Shown piece by piece: positions 22,560 through 32,826 of a stretch of 64,000 bases of DNA. The DNA is from Dichetophora obliterata (taxonomy: Eukaryota; Arthropoda; Insecta; Diptera; Sciomyzidae). Under the pieces are notes generated by a model. That model was not told the origin of the DNA. It searched no databases and worked only from the letters and a program-made list of their open reading frames with translations. The stretch lies in NCBI GenBank assembly GCA_963920525.1, contig OY986435.1:96328227-96392226 (forward strand), in the 5' to 3' direction. The stretch's first letter is position 1; the number at the start of each line of letters is the position of its first letter. A program made the position numbers and the translations under genes.

Positions 22560-24560
22560 ATTTATTAAAGTTCATTAATTAAAATCTACTTATAATATTA
22601 TAATTTAGCTAGAAAGAATTGTTTCAGTATATGTTTATACTATGCATATTTTGAATTTCTGATGTAAATAAACTCAGTGCAGATTTTTAGTTATATTCTG
22701 TATACAGATTAATGCGTTAGAGCAGTTATTAATTTAAATTGTTTGAATTGTTGCTTAGACTTATAGTAAATTATAATCCACTACTTTAGCTTCAGCAATA
22801 ATTAACACTAGTCAAAATGACTGGTTTTACAATTTTATTTTGAAATTTCTACTCCACCTAAACTTTTTTTTGAAACGATTGTCATGAAATTTGATTGATA
22901 ATTAAATGAGTAATATTATAAGCCCCCAGTAACTATTTTTTCTAAGAGCAGTTGTTTTAACTGGTCTCAGTTTATTTCATATTGTAAAATTGTCGGTATA
23001 TCTAGAGTTAACAAAGTGAAATCATAGCAATAATTACTAAATCCTATCTTAATCTACTTATAAAAAAAAATCGAATATAACCTGCATTTAGTCAATTAAG
23101 ATTTTATATGTCAGGGTAACTTTTCCGTTAAGAGGTAAGATATAATCAACCTTCAGGACTGGTATATCAAAGATAATGTGTGAAAACCAAAGGAATAAAT
23201 AAAATTTAATAAAAAAAAGTTTTATTTTTTTAGTTCAATGAAGCATTTAGTTAGTGGTTTGACAATTATATCTAAATAAACATTTGTCTCAACTTAAAGA
23301 CTTATATCTAAAATTTGTTTTCATAACCAAGTATTTATTTCGCCATAAAAAGTTAGGCGTTGGCTAGCTGTAACCAAATCTCGGTTGATGGAAAGCAACT
23401 CAATCTTTTAACATTCCTTATAATATTCTTTTCACAGTTTTTTAGCGAAAAAAGGTACACAGTTTTACTGCTTCCTTGTTTTATTTCTCATAATATTAAT
23501 TTTCTTTTAATTTTTAATATAATCACAAAAATCTGTAAGCTTTGAAAAATGTGATTGTTTGGGGACATTTTAATTGCTTTTCGAGAGAAAAAACCCAATA
23601 AATCTGTTTGAATTTTTGTGACTAGTATACAGAAAAGGTTAACATTTTCAACTTAAACTGCGTCGCTTTCCTGAGGAAGAGACAAGAAACTGATATGAAT
23701 TTTCGGATCTTTACCTTATTCTGCACCCTCACCTTTGTAATGTTTATGCTTTGTTTCTGATTTTTTTTTTCTGTTAATTTGCAAATTATCTCACTCTTTC
23801 TTTTACCACTTTCGTTTTATGCATGGTTGAAATCCAACTTTTTCTGCTTATATATTATTAGCTCTACACTAAACAGTAATTTTGGATTGCTCTCATGCAA
23901 CATTAACTGTATCTTTTTCAACTCAGCTGTCTAGAATATGCTTTGAAGACATGCTTTATTGATCTTCATTTATTTTTTCATGATGCCTCTTATTATGCAA
24001 TGAAAATGAAATCATCATTTTTCAAATAACTTTTACTGTGTTTTTTTACGATTTTACTGCTATTTATTTTATGTGTTGGACTGCTATCAAATTATTTTTC
24101 TTTATATAATACACTTTATTTATATTGTTTCAGAATTCAGCGCAACAAAGCTGTTAATGTTCTGTTGCGACGCTCATTACTTTGCTGGGTTGATTTTGGC
24201 CAAAATTACGATGTTATCTGCAAGTCGCGCGCGGTTAACACTTTTTATTATTGTTAAAACACGTGTTTATTACTACTGTTGTGGTGAATTGTATTTTTAT
24301 TGCCATGTTAATGAGGTGTGGTGAACAATTTTAATTTATTTAACTCAATCAACCGCAGTTGTTTTCGGTTTATTTGTTTTTGCAAAACTTTGACTTTCAA
24401 ATTCCATTTATAAAAGCTAGCAAAAGGAATATAAAAATCAAATCTTGGTTATTTAGTATTCAGCAACCTATTTTATGGCCTTATCTGTTGTGAGTAATGT
24501 CGTTCAGTGAAAAAATTGACTACAGTTTCAGTCAGTTTTGGGTTGCTTAAGGGAGCTGTT
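22560..24560. other. AT-rich spacer without recognised features
   Basis: No family motif was found in any frame. The 83-codon frame at 24073-24324 is cysteine- and aromatic-rich but lacks splice, start or motif support. Confidence 0.4.
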
Positions 24561-24564
24561 TATT

Positions 24565-24790
24565 AGAGTGAGTCGAAAAAAAAAGAGTTTTAAAAAACAA
24601 CCCCCTATATCAAAGCTGACCTCGAGAGGATTTTAAAAATAAAAATAATGTTTTTTTTGGACTACTGAAAAAAGCCGAAATGGTATTTTTCATAACTTTA
24701 GTATTACATGCATGATCTTAAAAAATCGTATGTCGTTAAAAAGGGCTTAACAAATATTGTACAACATTTCTACTTCAAAGCGTTTTTACT
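24565..24790 (+). repeat. Dispersed repeat with GACCTCGAGAGGATT, copy 1
   Basis: Blocks such as CTGACCTCGAGAGGATT, CCGAAATGGTATTTTTCATA and GGGCTTAACA are shared in order with 61965-62090. It is an unidentified dispersed repeat. A C-rich tract including CCCCCCCCCC lies just downstream at about 24835-24861. Confidence 0.6.
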
Positions 24791-25066
24791 TGCGAAGTCA
24801 TATTCGACTAGTAAGACCCATTACCCCGATTTACCCCCCTTAAATTCCCCCCCCCCCCATAAAATAAAAAACTGTTAATTTTTTGTTACTTTTTGAAAAA
24901 AAAATTATATTATAAGTTTGAAAACAAAGTAGTTATTAGAGTTCAGAACTTACAATTCTTCTTTTTTTTTAATTCAAACAAAATGGAAAATTAACTGAAA
25001 TAGTTTTTAAAATTAAAGAGTGAAATTAAATTAAAAAATATTTCTTAAAATATTTAGGTATAAGAA

Positions 25067-25472
25067 GGGCGAACTCGATAGTCTAGTGGTAACGCGCTTG
25101 ACTTTCACCCAGAGATCCCGTGTTCGAATCCCATCCAGGCCATGGTCCTACGCTTTAACCTTTCTTTCCTTATTTCTAATCAAAGGAACTTTAAAACACA
25201 TCAATTTACGATGAAAAGTTGGTAGGAAAAGTTTGTGGAGAGGAACGTCTAGCCTTGTAAATTACTCTGACTGAAGTCAAGGCATAACACTTACTTCAGA
25301 TTTAATATCACATGTTTCTAAAGCTTCTGCCACACTAAGAACATCCTACACAAAAAGTTTCACTTGATTTCTCACTTCCTTCATTCTTTGGCATCACAAC
25401 GGACCAATTTTAGTCTAAGTCGGCCGACGTAAAGATCTGCCGCCACCTTAACTTAACCTAACCTAACCTAAG
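25067..25472 (+). mobile_element. tRNA-derived SINE, copy 1
   Basis: A tRNA-like head (25067-25142) has A box TAGTCTAGTGG and B box GTTCGAATCC; its anticodon-loop region reads CTTTCAC as in tRNA-Glu, but the stems mispair. A tRNA-unrelated body follows, with the hairpin CTGAAGT...ACTTCAG around AAGGCATAACAC near 25270-25298. The 3' end is a CCTAA-type repeat (TTAACCTAACCTAACCTAA). The same head-and-hairpin layout recurs at 42637. Transcription would be by Pol III from the internal boxes. Confidence 0.75.
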
Positions 25473-25474
25473 TA

Positions 25475-26600
25475 TTAGACTGCATCAATAATATTGTTAT
25501 ATCAAAATTGCCTACGAAACGTGACAATTTATTCAAATTTCCAAAAAAACTCGTGAAATAAATAATGGTAGTGTACCAAAAGTTGAAACAATTATTCAGT
25601 AATTGTGGCAACGTACAAGACTATTGTGCGGCAAACAGCACAATAATTCTGCTTTGAGGTGAGGTGGAACTTACTGCAGAAACCACAGAAGACTACTGAA
25701 GAGTTGATGTAGCTATCAACGAATCAGTCTGTCTAGACTGCTTGGTTGTTTGTTCTGCAAATAATTCGTTGTTGTTGCAACCTGTTGCTTCATGAGCTTG
25801 TTTGGCATTAAGCTCAAATATACTTCTAAAAAAATATAATTTAGTCAAAATCTATAATATGCTTATACTAATATAAAACTAAATCTGATTTTTGATTTTT
25901 GAATAAGTCTACAGCATTCTCAAGCATTTATTAAAAAATAATTATTTTCTTTGTCTCCGTAAGCATTTGTTTTCACAACATTTGTCATATCTGATTCGTT
26001 GTATCATCACTACAGTAATTAGTATAATAATCAGGATTAATGCTTCTAATTATGGAGTCAAAAACATTTAATTACCTTTTGTTAACCTTCGACTGCATTT
26101 CCACAACATCACATAATTAAAACCAGAATTTCACAGAATTGGCAACAAATCTGTTATATATGCGTCCTCTTCTCTTCTTCTTCTTTGATACACATTTATT
26201 TTGTTGTTTTTTTTGTTACCTTCTGAAAAACAAACTAAAAAAAAACACATATAATCTTACTATGACTTGTTTAAGTGGGGATGAAAACAGGTTTTTTGCA
26301 ACACATACATATAAAGAGGTTAACAACCCAGTTGGAAATGAAGTCCTGCTGTATGTCTGCCGGCAACATGCCTCGGATGGTCAGGAGACATGCTCATCTC
26401 CATACCCGCTGATATATTTTTTCTGTAGGCATGTCATAGGCTGGCATATCTGCCAAATGAACTGCCCTCGCAGCAATGCTGCATGCATCTTACGGCATTC
26501 TGCATCACCAACCAGCAACCGGACCAACAATCATGTAAATATTGTAGTTGTTATCCCTTAAAATTAACTGGAATTTTGCATTAGCAAACATGCACCCCAC
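25475..26600. other. Spacer with a GC-rich island at 26320-26535
   Basis: Most of this is AT-rich and featureless. The island at about 26320-26535 is clearly richer in G+C and has partly open frames on both strands (the plus frame spans 26139-26561, 140 codons), but no recognised motif and no convincing splice pair. It could be a host exon or a conserved non-coding element. Confidence 0.35.
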
Positions 26601-26607
26601 TTAAGGT

Positions 26608-27069
26608 CCAATTATAATAAAAGTAACGTAATGTGGTCTAATGTTAATTGAGCAGTGTGTTCTTTCACTTATTATTTCAAACAATACGTTCTAATACAAG
26701 TGATTATAATAAATGTAACGTAATGTAACGGGACGTAAAGATCCGTTTAATTTCGATTTCTACGTTACTTTATATTTCGTCTGTTCACAGAACAACTAAA
26801 CATTGAGGTTAGACTCGACTATTGCGCTTTTTTATATTGTTGAACTACGCTTTTTGTTGAGTTTTCGTTATTAATGTGATAGTTCTATATATCCACAGCT
26901 ATGGATGACGAAGTTTTAATTGAACTTGTACGGGAACGTGCAATTATTTACGACAAACAACTGCCTGACTACTGCCTATTATAATTGCTACAAAGTTTTC
27001 TTACATTACGTCCCGTCCCGATGACAGTTGGCAACATTTCGTTTCTTTACATTACGTCTATTATAATTC
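26608..27069 (+). mobile_element. Deleted Harbinger-like element with nested inverted ends
   Basis: Two sets of inverted ends are visible. The outer pair is AATTATAATAAAAGTAACG and the inverse of AATTATAATAGACGTAATG. The inner pair (from about 26703 and 26980) continues into GTAACGGGACGTAA and its inverse. Between them is the start of a MADF-domain reading frame, the accessory DNA-binding gene common in PIF/Harbinger elements. The structure suggests a 5' end joined to a 3' end by internal deletion. The target duplication is ambiguous because the ends are palindromic. Confidence 0.6.
26901..26984 (+). pseudogene. MADF-domain N-terminal fragment
   Basis: The 27-codon frame reads MDDEVLIELVRERAIIYDKQ and ends shortly after at the 3' inverted end. 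D/E-x-LI-x-LVRE-x-x-x-LYD is the signature opening of MADF domains, which bind DNA and occur in Harbinger accessory proteins and host regulators. Only the first helix remains, so it is a truncated relic created when the element lost its interior. The sequence of the remnant is well preserved. Confidence 0.65.
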
Positions 27070-27343
27070 GAGCTTTAGATGTAAAGAGGAAGTTTTTAAA
27101 ATTTCAAAAAGAAGACTTCTAAGCTTAGCATTAAAATTACAACCTTCCACATTCCTTCCATCGGCAGGCCTGCTTTGTTTTTCATCTGGTAAATATTAAA
27201 AAAAAAAACAGACAACATAACATTAAAGCAACTTTAGAAAATCAGCTCCAGAAACTTACTTGGTGTGGGTTACGAGTACGAGTGAGCACAGCGAAGCGGC
27301 ACAAAACAGAAAAACACAAACACAAAAAAAAAAAAGCAAAAAC

Positions 27344-27472
27344 ATGGCTAACGACATCAACAACAAGAAAAACTTGGCTCAAGACACACCAACAAACGAT
27401 AAGCATAACTTAGCATCGTTGCAAACAAATACAACACCAACACGAGCAGCAGCAACATCTATACGGCAGTAA
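27344..27472 (+). CDS. Small N/T/Q-rich reading frame, possible leader exon
   Basis: A 42-codon frame from ATG 27344 (context AAACATGG) is rich in Asn, Thr, Lys and Gln from AAC/ACA/CAA codons, as is common in fly developmental genes and their leaders. It also sits in an upstream-extended frame from 27260. On the other strand a strong donor CACCAA|GTAAGT lies at about 27261, so the stretch could instead be a minus-strand leader exon. No family is recognised; this is a candidate only. Confidence 0.22.
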   Translation: MANDINNKKNLAQDTPTNDKHNLASLQTNTTPTRAAATSIRQ

Positions 27473-27479
27473 CCATACG

Positions 27480-28380
27480 GCTCTTAAAAATGAAAACTGA
27501 AACCCTGTCCAACTACTATTTTCACTTTCGCACCATTTTAATGGAAAAGAAAATCGAATAAGAGGAAATGCTTAAGAAAAGAAATACAAATTTTGTGAAA
27601 AACTAGAAAAGTGCATTAAAACAAGTTATGTTAGTTATAAGAAATGCAAAAACAAAATTGCAAACAGTGGCAACGCTTGCCCCACAACATTCTATCATCA
27701 GCCATCAAATGCTTTGCAGCTAGCGATTGATGCCTCGTACAGTAATAGCTAGTGATACAAGGCTTAAACAAAAAGTGATTTAGTTTTTTTTAAAGCTTAG
27801 CTGCAAAGAGTTCAATGTCCCGGCACATTTTACAAATGACAATAATATACACAATTCAAAACTTCGTAAATATAGTTTATGCCAGCTTAAAACTACTCTA
27901 TGGGCCTTTGCTCGCGCTAGAAAATCCAAAACAAAAAGTCTTTATGAATTTCAGGTTGAAAAATTAATATTTTCACCAAATAAGTTCACTTTTCAAAATG
28001 AAAGGGCCAAATTCTTGTATTATCACTCCAATTCATCTTAAATTTGGTACTCAGTGAGTTTTTAAGATCGTTTATCACAAATTTTCGAATTTCAAACTAC
28101 GGATCCAATATGGCGACCATTAAAGTGCTTACGTCTGTGATGTCACTCCAATTCAGTTAAAAGCTGATACCCAGGTATTTTCAGGGTAGCTAATCTCTAA
28201 TGTAGAGATAAAAATAAAAATTTAAAAATACGGAATTTAATCTAATTTGTGCTCAATGGTGGCTTTAAGCGTAGTTATGCTTGTCAAACAGGGAACTAAC
28301 AACTGTTTATGAAATATTAGGGACATAAATAAAAACAAAAAAAAAATTAAAATTAGTCCAAAAGATGCAATCGAGGTAAT
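27480..28380. other. Spacer with a short internal duplication
   Basis: TCACTCCAATTCA occurs at about 28021 and 28143, each followed by related sequence, with GGATCCAATATGGCGACC between them. This looks like a piece of an old repeat. No gene is recognised. Confidence 0.4.
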
Positions 28381-28383
28381 AAT

Positions 28384-28980
28384 TAGAGATGCAACAGATA
28401 TCCGCCTGTTATCCGCTTTGCCTGATATCCGGCCTTAATTTACTATTCGGCCGGATACCGGATATTGAGTAATTACGGCCGGATAGTTTCTTAAAATTAT
28501 TTTATTTAAATAAATGTATGTTTAGTAAATAACAATTTAATAGTTACTTATTGTGGCGTCTTTTATTTAAATGTAAGAAAGTAACAAACAATTTACAAAG
28601 TACCTTCCAAAAAGCTTAGATTATATTCTTAGTATTCACTTCAATGATAAATTCATAGATATACTAAAAACTTTGAAAAACGTTCTATTAGTAAAATGAT
28701 TAAAATTAATAACAAAATTAAGAAGAAGTAGATTATGGGGAATATAAATTGAATTTTCGGTGATCGAGACAATAGAAGCCAGCTTCAGAAAAGAGTCTAT
28801 CGCTTAAAACGCTACTGCAAGGAGCTGAAAGGTACGTTTTGGAAAACGATGTCAAATGAGGGTATTTTTCTAAATTAATCGACCACCATACGTAAGGATC
28901 GAGACTGCGATCAATTCGAACTCCCTTTAAGAAGTATTCAATCTCTGTCACAATTGGGTTTTCTCTTGATCGCGGCAATA
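28384..28980 (-). mobile_element. 3' part of a hAT transposon
   Basis: The fragment contains the C-terminal end of a hAT transposase (minus strand) followed by an AT-rich tail and a terminal region starting TAGAGATGCAACAGATATCC, with inverted GGCCGGATA/TATCCGGCC motifs inside. I could not find the other end, so the 5' part of the element is missing or too diverged. Confidence 0.6.
28733..28978 (-). pseudogene. hAT transposase C-terminal dimerisation domain
   Basis: The 81-residue frame contains EIEYFLKG, DPYVWWSINLEKYPHL and YLSAPCSSVLSDRLFSEAG. This is the hAT C-terminal dimerisation motif (WW..N...YP.L...YL..P.SS..SERLFS.AG). Catalytic residues further upstream are absent. Substitution of the usual SER by SDR and loss of the expected final LxP show decay. 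Transposases of this family cut and paste with 8-bp duplications, as seen for the hAT elements elsewhere in this window, but the ends do not match, so I do not link them. Confidence 0.82.
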
Positions 28981-28984
28981 AATA

Positions 28985-29745
28985 TTCCTTTCATCTGCCA
29001 CTTAATTGCAACGATCCCAATACGTGTCGTAAGATGTCAAAGTTACTATTGCCATTAGACAATAATGGAGTAAAAACTATTTAGACAATTTTATAGATGT
29101 AAAAGTTATTTCGATTTTATTATTTTAGCAATTATTTTTACTATATATATTTTATATATTTTATTTGGTGACAACGAGGCAATGGACTTACGTAACAAGG
29201 TTTCTGTTTTAAGTTGTAGACATTCAAACGTTAATTTACATATATTTTTAATATAAGATTAGTTAAGAAAATCTTATTTTCTAATACATAAAAGTTTATA
29301 CATATTTATTTTTCTTTTACAGTGAATGCACTTACTACCAAAATTATAAAACATATTTTGTTTTTTTTTTTATTTTTTAAGAAGTATTAAAATGCTCACT
29401 TTTTATTTGCACTTACTTAATTACCATTTACGCCAGAGGCTAATCTCTGAAAAAGATTTGCTTCCCAAGCCGTTCCAGTTTGTAACGACCTAAATTTCGG
29501 CCGAGGTTGCGCTCGCCGGACCCAGGGCTCGTTGCAATATTTTTTCGTCTGTCACATACACCGAATCAAACAGAAGTGGTTTCTGAACTCTGCAAATTTA
29601 TTGACAGTTCATATGCTCTTAACGTCTAAACTTAGACTATGTTTATTACACAATTTGACAGTTTTATGTGTGAGTTTATTTTTCTCTCGTTCTTTTAGTT
29701 CTTAAATTTAGGTTGCAGCAGTTACCCTACACTCTCATGGGTGTC
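28985..29745. other. AT-rich spacer
   Basis: No recognised feature. A slightly GC-rich patch at about 29465-29535 has no identifiable motif. Confidence 0.4.
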
Positions 29746-29937
29746 TAACCACACGGTTAAAAATTTTGGACTACTTTTTAATCCAAACTTTGGTTTAAGG
29801 AAATTTTTAATCCAAAAAGTACTACTTTTTAATCCAAACATTAGTTAAATTTAGCTGGGTCTCAAATCCACGTTTCTGCTCACTTGCTTACTTGTATTCG
29901 TTATGATGCAAAATAAGCGTAACTTTCTTAACAATTC

Positions 29938-30003
29938 AGATGAACGAGTGGATAAGGTGTTGGACCAGCACAGCAGAGGACGTGTGTTCAAATCATGAAC
30001 TAG
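29938..30003 (+). repeat. tRNA-like sequence with Pol III boxes
   Basis: GATGAACGAGTGG (A-box-like) and GTGTTCAAATC (B-box-like) occur at tRNA-like spacing, with a partial inverted acceptor (GATGAAC vs ATCATGAAC). It does not form a clean cloverleaf. It is probably the head of an old SINE inserted in the foldback element. Confidence 0.45.
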
Positions 30004-30034
30004 TCAGAAAATTTTTTATTTTAAGTTGATATTT

Positions 30035-30290
30035 CTGTGGTCACAAGGAATAACGACTAAACTCAAAGTATCGTAAAAAACGATATTTTAATTGCACGAA
30101 ATACAACCCATTTTTTTGAAATATATGAACCGTTACAAACAAAATATGTGCATACATAAGTGATGATCAGTTCTAGGCAAAAAATGGATATCTGCATATT
30201 TCCAAAAATTGGCAATAAAGTAAATTCCATATCGCTTTTTTACGATTTACGCTTTTTTACGATTTTAGTCATTATTCCTTGTGACCACAG
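30035..30290. mobile_element. Nested MITE with ATTT duplication
   Basis: CTGTGGTCACAAGGAATAAC at 30035 is mirrored by the inverse at 30271-30290, and the arms continue into CGTAAAAAACGAT-like sequence. ATTT precedes (30031-30034) and follows (30291-30294) the element. It is 256 bp, non-coding, and inserted inside the foldback element at 29752-30414. Confidence 0.72.
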
Positions 30291-30429
30291 ATTTATTGCT
30301 TTTTTTTAAACTTTTTTAGGATTGAAAACTAATCTTTTTTGGATTGAAAAATTCTAAACTTTTCCTTGGATTAAAAAGTAATCTTTTTTGGTATTGTCCC
30401 ATATGTAAACCGTGCAGCTTTCCTATCGC

Positions 30430-31090
30430 ACGAGGGATGAATATGCGGTGAGCATACAATAGGGTTGGATGGTGATGATCCAACAGGATGTGCGTCACCT
30501 GCCTTTCCTATGTTCGATCGAAAGGGTCCGGAACGCTTATCCTTAATTCCCGACTCCTGCCGAAAGCAGGAGGGGTTTGAAAACCTAGATATCATGGTTT
30601 TGGGGGGCTCTGTTATCTTGTGCAACGTGTTATACGTGAATTAACTTCTGACTCACTGCTTTGAAGTTCAGTGTCGACTGTGCCTAACCCTTATTCCGGA
30701 TCGATTGAGTCAGGAACGCTAAGCCCTAGTTCCGACTCCTAGACTCCGACCGGAAGTTGGTGTGGTCTGTAAACCTAGAGATCGTTGCTTTGGTGGGGCT
30801 TTTGCCGTTTCGTACAATGATTGAAATGGGGTTAACTTCTGGTTTACTGTGTTGAAATCCAGTGTATAGGGTTAGTATCCCTTATCCCTAGTAAATTTAT
30901 ATGGTCTGCGATTGTACGCCAGTACTCGATGGTGTTGACCGAACAGGATGTGTGTCAGCCACCTTTCCTTTGCTCGATCGAAAGGGTCCAGAACACTTAT
31001 CTCTAATTCCCGACTTTGTGCCTTATTTCGCACAGGGGGTTTCGGTGGGGTCTATAAACCTAGAGTTCATCGATTTATTTCTAAATTTTC
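30430..31090 (+). repeat. GC-rich tandem array of unknown origin
   Basis: Three diverged units of roughly 190-280 bp share ordered blocks: TTCGATCGAAAGGGTCC, GGAACGCTTATCC, AATTCCCGACTCCTG, AACCTAGATATCATGGTTTT, then GTTAACTTCTGRYTYACTG. Unit landmarks (GATCGA) sit near 30517, 30699 and 30977. G+C is far above the surroundings. Frames open through parts of it on both strands but are not conserved between units, so it is not coding as far as I can see. It could be promoter-like monomers of a retrotransposon, spacer-like sequence or a satellite. Confidence 0.6.
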
Positions 31091-31439
31091 CAGAAAGACT
31101 GAATAGCAGGAAGGGTAAAAAAAAGACTAAATACCTAGATTGTTTCTAAACACTTTACTTATCTCTTCTATTTTTCTTTTATTCTTTAATTTCTCTTCCT
31201 GACGAGTTTCTAAAAAAACTCTTATTTTCACTTTATATGGCCGGTAAAAAAATTTTCGGATCTTAACTCAAAATTCTGTACTATATGCTGCAAACTTCAT
31301 GCTTCGATTTCGTTAATTTTGTAAGGATTTATAATCACCTTAACCACTTTTAACTTAAAATAAATTCCTTAATTAAATAGCAATATATTTGAAATTCGAA
31401 AAATGTAATATAATAAATAAAAAAAAATGAAAAATTATA

Positions 31440-31700
31440 CTTTTAGCTTCTGTCTGCTTTGCAGATGTAGCTACGGTGCTGTGGGTACTCTGCTGTCGCA
31501 GAGCTGTCGCAGCGCTGTGTTGTCTCTGCAGAGTCTTAGATGCAGCGCAGTAGAATTTCCTGCTTCGCAGTCGCAGCGCTGTGTTTTCTATGCAGCGGCT
31601 CAATTGCTGAGCAGAGTAGACTCTGTCGCTTCTCGGTGGCAGCGTATTGCTGGTTCCGTTGCGTTCTTTACTATTTTAGTTTACTTCACTGATTCTAGAC
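31440..31700 (+). repeat. GC-rich patch with repeated GTCGCAGCGCTGTGTT
   Basis: TGTCGCAGCGCTGTGTTGTC and AGTCGCAGCGCTGTGTTTTC recur 63 bp apart within a CTGCAG/GCAGCG-rich stretch. Frames are open on both strands for about 76-101 codons because of the base composition; none shows a family motif. Confidence 0.5.
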
Positions 31701-31799
31701 CAACACGTCTGGTTGCTACCACGTGGGTGTAAAAATAACTCCAGATTCTATTCTGTGCCTTTTCTTCTCAGTTTTCCTCTCAAAATTATCAGATCATGC

Positions 31800-32109
31800 C
31801 GTTGTGGGCTAATTCCATGGCAGAATTATCCAGGTAGTGTTGACAACTGATTATTTTCTCTTCAAAAGGAAAACAGCCTGTCAAAAACAGATGAAATCGA
31901 ATGCAACCATGGATACGCTTGAACATTTTCAAAGACATTGTTGCTCTAAATATTGGCCAACCAGTTTCGTCATTCCACAGTTTAGTGACAAATTCACCGT
32001 ATGACCGTTACACACCAGAAAGCAGTGTCCAAATCAATGTTTTCCCAATCGTCTTTGTACTTTCCCACACCATATAAATTCGTCATGTTCAAAATAATAT
32101 TCTCAACTG
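31800..32109 (-). pseudogene. piggyBac-type transposase, part after the insertion
   Basis: On the minus strand the sequence reads VENIILNMTNLYG directly from the transposon junction, then after a frame change LWNDETGWPIFRATMSLKMF and KRIHGCIRF. These match the piggyBac (DDE_Tnp_1_7) order: NxxVxxTN..G, then LW....G.PIFR..MS..RF..I...RFD. The rest of the catalytic domain is missing past about 31800. The piece is interrupted by the 4.2-kb transposon and continues at 36289-36747. Confidence 0.75.
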
Positions 32110-32125
32110 CCCAGCAGTTTTTGGC

Positions 32126-32453
32126 ACTAGTGCTATACTAGTGATTTCACTAGTCCCTAGGCTACCACCACTAGTTCCACTTCAATCTACTTTCTATGCA
32201 TTCAACTGGCGAATTTTATGTGCAGATGTCATAGGGAGGGGTTAATTGCCACCTTTCCAACTACCATTCCCCAGCCACTTCACTAGTGCTTTAGGACTAA
32301 CAACTTGACTAGTGAGTTGGAGCAAACTATTTCACTAGTACGTTGAGGCCAACTACTTCTCTAGTGCTTTTCAACTGCCGTTCCCTAGCTACTTCACTAG
32401 TGCTTTAGAACTAAGTACTTTACTAGTGCGTCGGTACCAACTACTTAACTAGT
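32126..32453. repeat. ACTAGT subterminal repeat cluster (left end)
   Basis: About ten ACTAGT sites, mostly extended to ACTAGTGC or CACTAGTG, fall in 328 bp (for example 32126, 32137, 32149, 32170, 32282, 32308, 32334, 32396, 32422, 32448). EnSpm-type elements use such arrays as binding sites for an accessory DNA-binding protein. A role for the DUF4806 protein here is an inference. Confidence 0.8.
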
Positions 32454-32826
32454 CCAACGATATAGCTATATTGCCAGTACTTTGTTACCACTTCCTTCAA
32501 TAGTACTTATTAACTAACTAATTCCGTACTTTAATTTTTGTTTTAGAAACCAAATATTTTCATTTTTTATTAAGAAACGCTAAAAATATTATAATTTACA
32601 AAGTTGTTTACTTGGAAATATAAACATTCCTTAAAATTGAGTTAGACAAAATTAAAACAAATTTAGTGGAAAAAAACAAAGGTGTTAAAAAAGTAAATTA
32701 AATACAGTTAAAGTTTAGTAAGTATATAATAGTTTTTGAAGAGTAAAACTGCAAAAGCAAGAGGAATTAAATAGAATTTAAACTATCATCAGTCGCTTGT
32801 TTTGTTGTGGATTTTGTTTTGAAAAA

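Larger units (their letters stand above)
29752..30414. mobile_element. Foldback element, CACGGTT ends, possible CA duplication
   Basis: The ends CACGGTTAAAAATTTTGGAC and the inverse of CACGGTTTACATATGGGACA flank arms built of ACTTTTTAATCC repeats. CA lies directly outside both ends (29750-29751 and 30415-30416), a possible 2-bp duplication. The interior holds a tRNA-like relic and a second nested inverted-repeat element. It is non-coding. Confidence 0.65.

Noticed and set aside
25067..25142. tRNA-Glu gene
   Set aside because: It has good A and B boxes and a CTTTCAC anticodon-loop-like run, but acceptor and T stems mispair and a SINE body follows, so it is a tRNA-derived SINE head.
25449..25472. 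Interstitial telomere
   Set aside because: Only about three CCTAA units at a SINE 3' end; better explained as the SINE tail.
26139..26561. 140-residue protein on the plus strand
   Set aside because: Its first half is poly-F/L from T-rich tracts and the frame crosses a composition boundary. No family motif was found, so only the GC-rich island is reported.
30316..31149. Proteins encoded in the GC-rich tandem array
   Set aside because: Frames on both strands are open but are not preserved between repeat units, so coding is unlikely.
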